A DNA stretch of 64,000 bases, from assembly GCA_029259715.1 (NCBI GenBank), contig JAJDEP010000005.1, positions 124,001-188,000 on the forward strand, in the 5' to 3' direction. The translations under genes and the position numbers were made by a program. The DNA is from Planctomycetota bacterium. GTDB lineage: Bacteria; Planctomycetota; B15-G4. Under the pieces are notes generated by a model. The model saw only the letters and a list, made by a program, of their open reading frames with translations. It was not told where the DNA came from and made no database searches. Positions 10,001 to 15,703 of the stretch are shown here, piece by piece; the first letter of the stretch is position 1, and each line of letters begins with the position of its first letter.

Positions 10001-10347
10001 AGGGCGTGCTGCCGGCGAAGGCCTTGGGCGTTGCGGCCGAGCGCACGGCGCCCACGGTGCGCCCCGGGCAGAAGGTGGCGGTCGCCGGCATGGTCATCTG
10101 CCGCCAGCGCCCGCAGACCGCCAGCGGCATGACCTTCGTGACCCTCGAGGACGAGACCGGCTTCGCCAACCTGATCGTCATGCCGCCGGTGGGGGCTGCA
10201 TACCGGACCGGTCTGCACGCGGTGCTCATGCTGGCCGTGGGCCGCGTCGAACGCAGCGGCAGGGTGGTGAACATCAAGGCCGAGTCGCTGCACGCCCTCG
10301 ACGGGGAGAAGCCGCTGCAGGGGATGCGGAGTCACGACTACCGGTAG
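7009..10347 (+). CDS. dnaE2: Error-prone DNA polymerase DnaE2 (C-family)
   Basis: The 1112-aa length fits DnaE2. The N-terminal PHP domain ([20 protein letters not shown]) has Gln where metal-binding His would be, so it is probably catalytically inactive. The polymerase acids are present: MPDIDLD at about residues 399-405 and [11 protein letters not shown] near 557. An OB-fold follows around 1025 ([21 protein letters not shown]), and the protein ends with the SHDYR type of tail typical of DnaE2. It is the synthesising subunit of SOS mutagenesis with ImuA and ImuB. It starts two bases after the imuB stop, and only 40 bases separate its stop from the toxin-antitoxin pair. Confidence 0.95.
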   Translation: MGSRAAGTGGDEVRYAELQCQSAFSFLRGASEPEGLVERAAALGYAGLALADRDGLYGCPRLHAAGKERGLHAIHGTTLTLESAGRASGARGHGSRGYDGTPRRADDRIVLLALDASGWGSLCRLVSAARHRDRRAPTTPLSALCHQTAGLAALAGPDLPDTTVQALHESFGPDDLFLTVHDRLLHRDRRGQARQQARSRHLGRPLLVTGGVRFAHASDKPLHDVLTCVRHKVALDEAAHLLLPNAEFHLRPPAVIAHLFRHCPDAVTRTVELAQRCSWSLDALAYRFPPFDPPPGETPFSLLHKLTHTGSRRRYRPLSPAAARQIARELDLIERLDLAGYFLVVHDIVRFCNEQKILCQGRGSAANSAVCYALGITAVDPVGMDLLFERFLSEERGEMPDIDLDIAHQDRERVLQYVYDKYGREHATMAAEVITYRARSAVRDAAKALGFGTARSDALAKGIDRRWDGDAATLPPGWSGSSTGGTGNESDDPRLHHLLAMATRMSGLPRHLSIHVGGFIVTGPPLHDMMPTEPAAMAGRTVVPWDKDDLNALGIIKIDLLGLGMLTVLDRCLTSVSATRREQAAGAHGGPGGGPREGGLPDGAPIDLALHTVPRTDEATWDMLCAADTVGVFQVESRAQMNCLPRLRPRCFYDLVVEVALIRPGPIQGDMVHPYLRRRAGTEPVTYPHPSLKPILQRTLGVPLFQEQGMKIAVTAAGFTGGEADELRRAMGHKRSRARMAEMSARLVDGMVRHGIRQALAERILKQLSAFADYGFPESHAASFAHLVWVSAWLKRHYPEHFLCAMLNAQPMGFYSPATLISDAQRHGVVVGAVDVLQSGWDSTLQWMERAKRAKRAKRTGGSAVLGVRLGLGTVRGIGEKHEQGVREGLASVERLGPFVSPEDFAQRTGLSRVLMENLARLGALRGFDERRRHALWEVARMARSVPGPLAEPLKTETDPVGLLPMTAGETVREDYALGGASVERHPLELLRAQLDAKGVLPAKALGVAAERTAPTVRPGQKVAVAGMVICRQRPQTASGMTFVTLEDETGFANLIVMPPVGAAYRTGLHAVLMLAVGRVERSGRVVNIKAESLHALDGEKPLQGMRSHDYR

Positions 10348-10387
10348 GGATGTAATCTCCGGCTCGGGGACCGTCAGACCCGATAGA

Positions 10388-10621
10388 ATGGCCATCATGA
10401 ACCCGCTCGACGACCGCCTGCTGCGCGAAGCCCTGCGCTTGCCGCCCGACGCCCGGGCCGCCCTGGCGGGCTCGTTGCTGGACAGCCTGGAGTCGGATCC
10501 CGACCCCGAGGCCGAAGCCGAGTGGGTGGCCGAGATCGCAAGGCGAGTGGCGGCATGGGATGCCGACCAGGCGCAAGGCGTTCCCTGGGCCGAGGCGCGC
10601 CGCGCCATCCTCGACGACTGA
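10388..10621 (+). CDS. Antitoxin of the putative addiction-module component family
   Basis: The 77-aa protein has the pattern of the short 'addiction module component' antitoxins: an N-terminal helix LLREALRLPPDARAALAGSLLDSLE, an acidic middle, and a tail VPWAEARRAIL. These proteins neutralise ParE/RelE-type toxins, usually encoded directly downstream, as here. The stop TGA abuts the toxin GTG with no gap. ATG 10397 is an alternative start. The gene lies between dnaE2 and the integrase and probably shares their transcript. Confidence 0.85.
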   Translation: MAIMNPLDDRLLREALRLPPDARAALAGSLLDSLESDPDPEAEAEWVAEIARRVAAWDADQAQGVPWAEARRAILDD

Positions 10622-10921
10622 GTGGCGCCCGCACCCGTCGAGTTCCACCCAGGCGCCGTTCGCGAAGCGCGTGCGGCTCGCCGCTGGTATGCGCGGCACA
10701 GCCCTTTGGCAGCCCGGGCCTTCATGCAAGAGCTCGACCATGCCGTCGGGAGCATCGCCGAGTCCCCGTCCCGCTGGTCGCAGCGTGGCGAAGGGATTCG
10801 ATGCTACGTGATGCAGCGCTTTCCGTTCCTCGTTGTCTACCGGGAGTTCGGCGAGAAGGTCCAGGTCATCGCCGTCGCTCACGGACGTCGCCGGCCGGGC
10901 TACTGGAAAGTCCGATCGTGA
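10622..10921 (+). CDS. ParE/RelE-superfamily toxin
   Basis: The 99-aa protein opens with VEFHPGAVREARAARRWYARHSP, typical of ParE-like toxins. It continues with AFMQELDHAVGSIAESPSRW, then YVMQRFPFLVVYREFGEKVQVIAVAHGRRRPGYW, the usual beta-strand end with an Arg-rich HGRRRPGYW motif. ParE toxins act on gyrase and RelE toxins on ribosome-bound mRNA, and the sequence alone does not decide which. The GTG start directly follows the antitoxin stop. Its own stop overlaps the integrase GTG by four bases (GTGA), so toxin and integrase translation are coupled. Confidence 0.85.
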   Translation: MAPAPVEFHPGAVREARAARRWYARHSPLAARAFMQELDHAVGSIAESPSRWSQRGEGIRCYVMQRFPFLVVYREFGEKVQVIAVAHGRRRPGYWKVRS

Positions 10922-11949
10922 CCACCCCGTCGCGCAACGGGCGGCCCGACGACCTCGAACAGCTCGGCCACGACATCCGGGCCGCCCTCGCCGTGCGTCA
11001 CTTCAGCCGGCGCACCCACAAGGCCTATCTCGGCTGGATCCGACGCTTCATCCTGCACAACAGCCGCCGCCACCCGGCGAACATGGGGGAGGAGGAGGTC
11101 ACCGCCTTCCTCTCCCACCTCGCGCTCGAGAAGCAGGTGGCCGCCTCCACCCAGAACCAGGCCCTCGCCGCGCTGCTGTTCCTCTACCGCGACGTGCTGA
11201 AGCTCGACCTGCCGTGGCTGCAGGGACTCGTACGGGCGCATCGGCCCCGCCGGCTGCCCGTGGTGCTCTCGCGCCGGGAGGTGCAAGCCGTGATCCTGCG
11301 CGTTCAGGGACCCTCGGCGCTCATCGCCGCTCTGCTCTACGGCGCCGGGCTGCGCCTGCTGGAAGCCTGCCACCTGCGCATCCAGGACGTCGACTTCGAC
11401 CACCACCAGCTCGTGATCCGCTCGGGCAAGGGCAACAAGGATCGCGTGACCATGCTCCCGTCCAGCCTGCGCGACGAGCTCCGCGCGCACCTCGAACGTT
11501 CGCGTGAGACCTTCGAGCAGGAGATCGGGGAGGGCGGGAGCATCGAAGTGCCCCACGCTTTCGCGCGCAAGGACCCGCGCGCCGGCCAGCGCTGGCCGTG
11601 GTTCTGGGTGTTCCCGGCGACGCGTCCCTACTACGACCGCGAGACCGGCGAGCGGCGGCGACACCATCTCCACGAGTCGGTCGTCCAGCGCGCCATGAAG
11701 CGCGCCGTGAAGCAGGCCGGCCTGGCCAAGCGGGCGACGTGTCACTCCCTGCGCCACAGCTTCGCGACGCACCTGCTCGAGGACGGGTACGACATCCGTA
11801 CCGTCCAGCGACTCCTCGGCCACCGCAGCGTCAAGACGACGATGATCTACACCCACGTGCTGAACCGGGGCCCCGGCGCGGTGAAGAGCCCCATCGACAG
11901 CCTGAGCCAGCATCCCGATTCCGGTCAGGATCGGGCGATGGGAGCGTGA
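10918..11949 (+). CDS. intI: Integron integrase (tyrosine recombinase)
   Basis: The 343-aa protein has the complete tyrosine-recombinase set: R146 in GAGLRLLE, K171, H276 and R279 in CHSLRHS, H302 in LLGHRS, and Y311 in TTMIYTHVLNRG. The insertion between patches (about 190-255, with VFPATRPYYDRETGERRRHH and LHESVVQRAMKRAVKQAG) is the extra segment that separates IntI from XerC/D. IntI joins attC sites to attI and excises cassettes. GTG 10918 overlaps the toxin stop; the frame continues upstream but as a shadow of the toxin gene. The gene points towards its array, the inverted layout known from some spirochaetes and planctomycetes. Confidence 0.95.
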   Translation: MTTPSRNGRPDDLEQLGHDIRAALAVRHFSRRTHKAYLGWIRRFILHNSRRHPANMGEEEVTAFLSHLALEKQVAASTQNQALAALLFLYRDVLKLDLPWLQGLVRAHRPRRLPVVLSRREVQAVILRVQGPSALIAALLYGAGLRLLEACHLRIQDVDFDHHQLVIRSGKGNKDRVTMLPSSLRDELRAHLERSRETFEQEIGEGGSIEVPHAFARKDPRAGQRWPWFWVFPATRPYYDRETGERRRHHLHESVVQRAMKRAVKQAGLAKRATCHSLRHSFATHLLEDGYDIRTVQRLLGHRSVKTTMIYTHVLNRGPGAVKSPIDSLSQHPDSGQDRAMGA

Positions 11950-11975
11950 TAGGCCGCAGCATTCTGCAGCCTATC
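11948..11975 (+). terminator. Strong hairpin overlapping the intI stop
   Basis: GATAGGC pairs with GCCTATC, and inside it GCAG pairs with CTGC around a CATT loop, with one C/A mismatch between the two stems. It begins within the intI stop codon. No T-run follows, so it is either an intI transcript end or a part of the attI structure. Confidence 0.45.
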
Positions 11976-12122
11976 GCGCCCGAAGAAGTAATCCCGCCGC
12001 TGCGCGAGAGGGCGCATACTGTGGGGCATGGGGGCGATGCGAGAAGTCCAATGGCGGAGGGCTACCAAGCCGCCTGTGCAGTGTGCGCATCGCTACGAAG
12101 TTCTGACGAATCGTAGTTAGAC
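11976..12122 (+). other. Probable attI recombination site
   Basis: This is the only space between intI and the first cassette. It ends in GTTAGAC (12116-12122), a perfect GTTRRRY core, so the crossover would fall between 12116 and 12117. No gene is supported here. The integrase-binding direct repeats of known attI sites cannot be recognised by eye, as attI sequences differ between integrons. Confidence 0.65.
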
Positions 12123-12129
12123 CGACACG

Positions 12130-12519
12130 ATGAGCATGCTTCGACTGATCACTCCAACGGCGGTCACGGGTCTTCTAACCGCGGTGTATCTGTCTGTCAG
12201 CGGTGCTCCGGCTCGGGTGCACATCCTCTCAGTATCGTGTCTAGTCTTGTCTTACTGGGTGCCTGCCGTGATCGCTGGCGGCTACGAAGGGCTGCGCAGA
12301 CGCGCTGTGGTGTGTGGAGCATGCGTTCTCAGTGGCATGGTTCTTTGGGATGCCGCGGCGCACACAGTGATTAGCAAGGTCGGGCCATTTTCGATTGTGC
12401 AGCGGCATCCAGTGAACTACGCACTTGGCTTCTTGGCGCTTGGCACGCTGCTCACGTTGTCGTGCTGCGTGACATCACTGCTAAGCAAACTGCGGGGCGA
12501 GCACAATGAAGCGGTCTAA
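12130..12519 (+). CDS. Cassette 1: small membrane protein, 129 aa
   Basis: This is a hydrophobic protein with about four membrane segments (ITPTAVTGLLTAVYLSV; ILSVSCLVLSYWVPAVIAG; AVVCGACVLSGMVLW; ALGFLALGTLLTLSCCV). I do not recognise a family. The ATG lies seven bases after the attI core with no Shine-Dalgarno sequence. The stop TAA is supplied by the R'' box of attC1. As the first cassette it would be the one most recently inserted and best expressed under the classical integron model. Confidence 0.75.
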   Translation: MSMLRLITPTAVTGLLTAVYLSVSGAPARVHILSVSCLVLSYWVPAVIAGGYEGLRRRAVVCGACVLSGMVLWDAAAHTVISKVGPFSIVQRHPVNYALGFLALGTLLTLSCCVTSLLSKLRGEHNEAV

Positions 12520-12579
12520 CAACTCGCTACAGCCGACCGTCGCTGGCGCGCCGGCGTCTGAACGAGATGTCCGTTAGAC
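12514..12579 (+). other. attC site 1 (66 bp)
   Basis: R'' is GTCTAAC (12514-12520) and R' is GTTAGAC (12573-12579), perfect complements. Between them lies the family core CAACTCGCTACAGCCGACC and an inner palindrome CGCTGGCGCGCCGGCG. Confidence 0.95.
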
Positions 12580-12583
12580 AGAC

Positions 12584-12901
12584 ATGAATCCTTCGCAGCT
12601 TGAGGAGCAGATTCGCTCTGGCGTTGAGCAGGGCAAGTCAGAATTGACCATCCAACTGTTGCGTTGGGTAGAGGCACACCAAGTGCCGCCGCGAAGAGTT
12701 GACGTAGCGCTCAACCCAGAAGGCACGGCAACTGGCCATGTGTGGCTTGTTACCGATGACACCGGCGAGAACGACGCGTCTTATCGCGTTGTCTATGATG
12801 AGGCGGAGGCATCCTTTGGTTTGGAGTGCACGCTCAAGAGCGGAGTGTCGTGGTACATGGGGCCGTACGGGTCGTTCGCCAACGCAGTTGAGTCCATGTG
12901 A
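12584..12901 (+). CDS. Cassette 2: unknown protein, 105 aa
   Basis: The protein is soluble and acidic, with no family that I recognise. Its N-terminus is helical (QLEEQIRSGVEQGKSELTIQLLRWVEAHQ), followed by strand-rich segments (GHVWLVTDDTGENDASYRVVYDE; FGLECTLKSGVSWYMGPYGSF). The ATG is only four bases after the R' core of attC1, with no ribosome-binding site. Together with its attC2 it forms the second cassette (12574-12974). Confidence 0.75.
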   Translation: MNPSQLEEQIRSGVEQGKSELTIQLLRWVEAHQVPPRRVDVALNPEGTATGHVWLVTDDTGENDASYRVVYDEAEASFGLECTLKSGVSWYMGPYGSFANAVESM

Positions 12902-12913
12902 TGGGGCGGAGCT

Positions 12914-12980
12914 GTCTAACAACTCGCTTCAGCCGTCGGCCCGCTTCGCGGCCCGCGTCTGATCGAGATGTCCGTTAGGT
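12914..12980 (+). other. attC site 2 (67 bp)
   Basis: R'' is GTCTAAC (12914-12920) and R' is GTTAGGT (12974-12980). The single core mismatch is explained because the last six bases of R' belong to the next cassette. The inner palindrome is CGGCCCGCTTCGCGGCCCG-like. Confidence 0.95.
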
Positions 12981-12985
12981 TGACA

Positions 12986-13282
12986 ATGGCCAAGAGTTCG
13001 CCAACCGTCGCAGAAGTGATCCTCATCAGCGCGGGCACGCTTCTGCTGCTCGACATTATTGCCCTGTTCAATCTGTCGGGCGGCCATCACAGCGATGCTT
13101 ACCCAGTCGTGTTCATGGGCCTCATGGTGTTGGCTCCCACGACACTCTGGGCTCTCGAGGCGACGCTGCGACAGAAGTGGGCACAGCGCAAGATGTCGAA
13201 GCAGGCTCACGAGGACGGGCAACCTAACAACTCGCTACAGCCGACGGGCCTTCGGCCCGCGTCTGATCGAGATGTCCGTTAG
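12986..13282 (+). CDS. Cassette 3: membrane protein whose tail is encoded by attC
   Basis: The 98-aa protein has two membrane segments (VAEVILISAGTLLLLDIIALF; YPVVFMGLMVLAPTTLWAL) and a charged tail. The reading frame has no stop before attC3. Its last residues (NNSLQPTGLRPASDRDVR) are translated attC sequence, and its TAG stop is inside the R' core GTTAGGC. Recombination at this site would therefore change or remove the end of the protein. The ATG follows the core by five bases without a ribosome-binding site. No family is recognised. Confidence 0.7.
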   Translation: MAKSSPTVAEVILISAGTLLLLDIIALFNLSGGHHSDAYPVVFMGLMVLAPTTLWALEATLRQKWAQRKMSKQAHEDGQPNNSLQPTGLRPASDRDVR

Positions 13283-13284
13283 GC
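13222..13284 (+). other. attC site 3 (63 bp)
   Basis: R'' is ACCTAAC (13222-13228) and R' is GTTAGGC (13278-13284). The apical stem is CGGGCC-TTC-GGCCCG. R'' complements the first bases of cassette 3 (TTAGGT), not those of cassette 4, as the integron model predicts. Confidence 0.95.
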
Positions 13285-13294
13285 GGACAGTGCC

Positions 13295-13714
13295 ATGTGC
13301 ATGATGCTCTACATGGCTGCAGATCAGCCGGTTCCAGAAATCCCGTGGAACGAATCTGAGCCTGCCTTCCACGTGCGCGTTGAGAGTCCTGGGTCGCCAG
13401 TTCGAAATCAGTTCGCTCTGCCACACCTGTTTTATGTGGGTTCACATGAGGGCTGCGGGTGTGGCTTCCAACTCGGCGAGTATCCGGGCTACGAGGACGA
13501 TGAAGCGCTGGCCAAGGGCAAGTCGTTGCGAGACCTAGCCGGGTATCTCGAGTTCCAGCTGGCTGAGGGTCGCAAGCTCACGCTGTATGCTTGCTGGGCA
13601 GGCGATGAAGCATCTGCCTACGAGCACTGCCGAACGATTACTCCGCGCGATCTTCTCGGCGAATCATTCTTCTTTCTTGAGAAGGAGCTGGTGCGTGTTG
13701 AGGGAGCCGCCTAA
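13295..13714 (+). CDS. Cassette 4: unknown soluble protein, 139 aa
   Basis: This is an acidic soluble protein with a cysteine-rich loop (YVGSHEGCGCGFQLGEYPGYEDDE) followed by a helix (LRDLAGYLEFQLAEGRKLTLYACWAGDE). No catalytic signature that I know is visible. The loop could bind metal, but this is a guess. The ATG at 13295 is ten bases after the core (GTG or later ATG codons are possible alternatives). The TAA stop lies in the R'' box of attC4. Confidence 0.75.
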   Translation: MCMMLYMAADQPVPEIPWNESEPAFHVRVESPGSPVRNQFALPHLFYVGSHEGCGCGFQLGEYPGYEDDEALAKGKSLRDLAGYLEFQLAEGRKLTLYACWAGDEASAYEHCRTITPRDLLGESFFFLEKELVRVEGAA

Positions 13715-13771
13715 CAACTCGCTACAGCCGACGGGCCTTCGGCCCCCGGCTGGTCGAGAAGACCGTTAGGC
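13709..13771 (+). other. attC site 4 (63 bp)
   Basis: R'' GCCTAAC (13709-13715) and R' GTTAGGC (13765-13771) are perfect complements. The inside is the same core as attC3 with the apical palindrome CGGGCC-TTC-GGCCC. Confidence 0.95.
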
Positions 13772-13778
13772 AGACACG

Positions 13779-14108
13779 ATGCCAATGGAGTCATGGGTGC
13801 CCGCAACGCAAGCTGAAGTCGAACGGCAACTAGCTGCTGAGCTTGCATCGATTCATCCCGCTCATCGCGATCGATTCGAGAGCATCCGCGTCCCAGTCCG
13901 CGCAATGGCCATCGACTCCCATCCGGGCGAACGAGTTCTGGTTGTCGCAGAGCACGAGGGTGCCGTGATCTACTGGTCTGACGTCGAAGGCGGCTGGGAG
14001 CGCGACTTGGTCACTGAATCAGGCGCCATTCCCACTCGTGGTTCGAGTCAGCTCGAACTCGGGCACCTCATGTGGCAGCTATTTGGTGATCCAGGGTCAC
14101 TTCAATGA
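13779..14108 (+). CDS. Cassette 5: unknown soluble protein, 109 aa
   Basis: The protein begins with a helix (VPATQAEVERQLAAELASIHP) and continues with strands (RVLVVAEHEGAVIYWSDVEGGWERD), ending in a helix (QLELGHLMWQLFGDP). The layout resembles small immunity-like or ligand-binding proteins, but no family is recognised. The ATG is seven bases after the core in the context GACACG-ATG, the same leader as in cassette 1. Confidence 0.75.
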   Translation: MPMESWVPATQAEVERQLAAELASIHPAHRDRFESIRVPVRAMAIDSHPGERVLVVAEHEGAVIYWSDVEGGWERDLVTESGAIPTRGSSQLELGHLMWQLFGDPGSLQ

Positions 14109-14117
14109 GTAAGGGCT

Positions 14118-14184
14118 GCCTAACAACTCGCTTCAACGGACGATCCGCTTCGCGGCCCGCCGCTGATCGAGAAGACCGTTAGGC
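14118..14184 (+). other. attC site 5 (67 bp)
   Basis: R'' GCCTAAC (14118-14124) and R' GTTAGGC (14178-14184) are perfect complements. The core reads CAACTCGCTTCAACGGACG and the inner palindrome CCGCTTCGCGG. Confidence 0.95.
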
Positions 14185-14198
14185 AGAAGGGGCGAGCT

Positions 14199-14504
14199 GT
14201 GAATCAGAAGGCCTCGCTGATTCGCAATCCCGTGATTGTGACGCTCCTGACTGGCGCCGGCCTCTTCGTGGTGTGGTGCGTCGCAGACTACATGTATGTC
14301 GAACGATCCAGTCACTACCCGAGCAAGGGCGACGGTGCGTGGTATCTGCTGGTTTGTGGGGGCGTTCTCGGCCTCCACTTACATCTGCTGGGGGGCTGGG
14401 TGTTCTTGTCCATTCTCACGACTCTCTTCTCGTGTGCGATTGCGGCTATGCTGATCGTCACCGTGGGAATCCGCTTCCACATAGCGATTGGCGGGCACTT
14501 GTGA
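14199..14504 (+). CDS. Cassette 6: small membrane protein, 101 aa
   Basis: Three membrane segments are visible (NPVIVTLLTGAGLFVVWCVAD; YLLVCGGVLGLHLHLLGGWVF; ILTTLFSCAIAAMLIVTVGI). The start is a GTG at 14199, 14 bases after the core, preceded by a purine-rich GGGGCGAG that may serve as a weak ribosome-binding site. No family is recognised. Confidence 0.7.
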   Translation: MNQKASLIRNPVIVTLLTGAGLFVVWCVADYMYVERSSHYPSKGDGAWYLLVCGGVLGLHLHLLGGWVFLSILTTLFSCAIAAMLIVTVGIRFHIAIGGHL

Positions 14505-14520
14505 TTCGACGCGCGTCTCT

Positions 14521-14586
14521 GCCTAACAACTCGCTACAGCCGACCGGCGCTGGCGCGCCGGCGTTTGATCGAGATGTCCGTTAGGC
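14521..14586 (+). other. attC site 6 (66 bp)
   Basis: R'' GCCTAAC (14521-14527) and R' GTTAGGC (14580-14586) are perfect complements. Its inside is nearly identical to attC1 (CGGCGCTGGCGCGCCGGCG), so the two share a recent origin. Confidence 0.95.
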
Positions 14587-14622
14587 GGCCGGTCCACCGA
14601 CAAGGAATCGGAGAGGTCAACG

Positions 14623-14991
14623 ATGAAGAAGATTACGCGTGTCGACGTATTTCGCTACATGTTCGACATCCATCGAGACCTTTCTGTAACCGCCCGAGCC
14701 CGCAAACCGGGGCCTCCAGAAAGGATCGATGGCATGACGATCGGCGTTGTGACCTTGACCGAAGACGCGCCGCATCGCGGCGAGGTTCATCCAGACGGAG
14801 ACGAAATCCTGTACGTCGTATCCGGCAAGTTACGCGTAACAGGCGAGTCAGAGCCGGGCGCTGCGTTTGATCTGAGTGCCGGACAGGCCTGCATCGTGCC
14901 GAAGGGCGAGTGGCACTTGGTCAAGCTGCTGGAGCCAACTCAACTAATACACATAACGCCGGGACCGAATGGTGACCATCGACCGCTGTGA
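14623..14991 (+). CDS. Cassette 7: cupin-domain protein, 122 aa
   Basis: This is a single-domain cupin. The first motif is APHRGEVHPDGDEILYVVSGKL, with His and Glu metal-ligand positions, and the second is GQACIVPKGEWHLVKLLEP, with its His. Cupins of this size include mannose-6-phosphate-isomerase-like and small dioxygenase-like proteins; the substrate is unknown. Unlike most cassettes in this array it has a longer leader and a clear ribosome-binding site (GGAGAGG) before the ATG. It is followed by the one attC of a different type, so this cassette may have come from another integron lineage. Confidence 0.85.
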   Translation: MKKITRVDVFRYMFDIHRDLSVTARARKPGPPERIDGMTIGVVTLTEDAPHRGEVHPDGDEILYVVSGKLRVTGESEPGAAFDLSAGQACIVPKGEWHLVKLLEPTQLIHITPGPNGDHRPL

Positions 14992-15070
14992 ATTAAAGTG
15001 GTACGCAGTTGGCACGTAGGGGTAGGTTTCGCGTGACCGAACTTCGCTGCATTAGGTCCAGCGCGCGTCC

Positions 15071-15175
15071 GCCTAACAAATGGATGCAGCTGACAAGGCA
15101 AATTGTCACTCGCCGTGCAAAGAGAAGTGCACGGCAAGCGCCAAGTTGCCTTGCAGCTGATCTTGGGCGTTAGAC
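15071..15175 (+). other. attC site 7 (105 bp, different type)
   Basis: R'' is GCCTAAC (15071-15077) and R' is GTTAGAC (15169-15175). The interior differs from the other attC copies: AAATGGATGCAGCTGACAAG on the left pairs with CCTTGCAGCTGATC on the right, and the centre holds GCCGTGCA / TGCACGGC. The longer and unrelated interior indicates a cassette imported from a different integron. Confidence 0.92.
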
Positions 15176-15181
15176 CGACAC

Positions 15182-15481
15182 ATGATCATGATGGCAGCGA
15201 AGGATGACGCCGGGGACATTGAAGAGAAGGGTCTCATTGCCGCGGTGCAGGCGATACTTCGGCGGTGGGATCCCCTCGGAGTCAAGCCTGGCGTCGAGGG
15301 TCCTGGTGGTCAGTACGACGAACATGCCCTTATGATCTTGAGCAGCGTCCTGCATGGAGCGTCACATGCACGACTCTCAAGACAGCTCAGTGCGTTGAGT
15401 GTCAAGATTACGGGCAACCCCGCTAGTCAAGAGCGCGATAGTCGCATCGCCAAGGAGATTCTAAGTGTGCTGGGGTGGTAG
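15182..15481 (+). CDS. Cassette 8: DUF1871-like protein, 99 aa
   Basis: The motif AILRRWDPLGV, a downstream YDEHALMILSSVL and the following helix LSRQLSALSVK resemble the small DUF1871 family, whose function is unknown to me. The ATG sits six bases after the R' core in the GACAC-ATG context. This is the last cassette and the oldest under the usual model. Its own attC is mutated, so the gene is probably locked in place. Confidence 0.7.
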   Translation: MIMMAAKDDAGDIEEKGLIAAVQAILRRWDPLGVKPGVEGPGGQYDEHALMILSSVLHGASHARLSRQLSALSVKITGNPASQERDSRIAKEILSVLGW

Positions 15482-15484
15482 GCG

Positions 15485-15551
15485 GTCCAGCAACTCGCGA
15501 CAGCCGACGGTCCGCTACGCAGCCCGCGTCTGATCGAGAAGACCGTTCGCA
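15485..15551 (+). other. attC site 8 (decayed end of the array)
   Basis: The interior CAACTCGCGACAGCCGACGG followed by GCCCGCGTCTGATCGAGA is clearly of the family. Both cores are damaged: R'' reads GTCCAGC instead of GTCTAAC, and R' reads GTTCGCA. The site is likely inactive and marks the boundary of the mobile array. Confidence 0.8.
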
Positions 15552-15703
15552 TGGGCCCTCCACGCTGTCCCGTGTGGAAGTGTGGATCGACGCCGAGTGA
15601 CCGTCGCGTGTGGAGCGGCGACCATCTGGCGAGGTCGAGTGGGGCGCGATATGGTCGACGGAGTCGATGACAGAAGGGCCGGACAGGGTTTTCGGGAGGC
15701 ACG

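Larger units (their letters stand above)
10918..15551 (+). mobile_element. Chromosomal integron: intI plus eight gene cassettes
   Basis: The integrase gene is followed by an attI-side core site (GTTAGAC at 12116-12122) and eight cassettes with the boundaries 12117, 12574, 12975, 13279, 13766, 14179, 14581 and 15170-15545. Each ends in an attC site. Six attC copies are close relatives of 63-67 bp, one is a different 105-bp type, and the last is decayed. Cassette genes all read away from intI. In each intact cassette the first six bases are the exact complement of its own R'' box, so each could close into a circle with a perfect core site. The cassettes look visibly less GC-rich than their surroundings. 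Confidence 0.93.

Noticed and set aside
10383..10388. TAGAAT as a -10 box for a separate antitoxin-toxin-intI promoter
   Set aside because: It overlaps the antitoxin ATG and no -35 box lies at the right distance; it would require a leaderless start at the second ATG. Not excluded, but unsupported.
7003..10755. A 1250-codon open frame on the minus strand opposite dnaE2
   Set aside because: It is the mirror of a well-supported DnaE2 frame in GC-rich DNA; its translation is Arg/His/Gln-rich and has no domain. The same applies to other long opposite-strand frames (for example 28460-31246, 60686-63376, 10900-11913).
12738..12962. Open frame reading into attC 2 with an NNSLQPSARFAARV tail
   Set aside because: It overlaps the cassette 2 gene in another frame; attC sequences give such tails in any frame that enters them. 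The 12584 frame fits the cassette better.
12510..15551. Repeated similar sequences spaced along 3 kb, considered as a CRISPR array
   Set aside because: Repeats are 63-105 bp, palindromic, with GTTRRRY/RYYYAAC cores, and the spacers are 300-500 bp with genes. This is an attC array.
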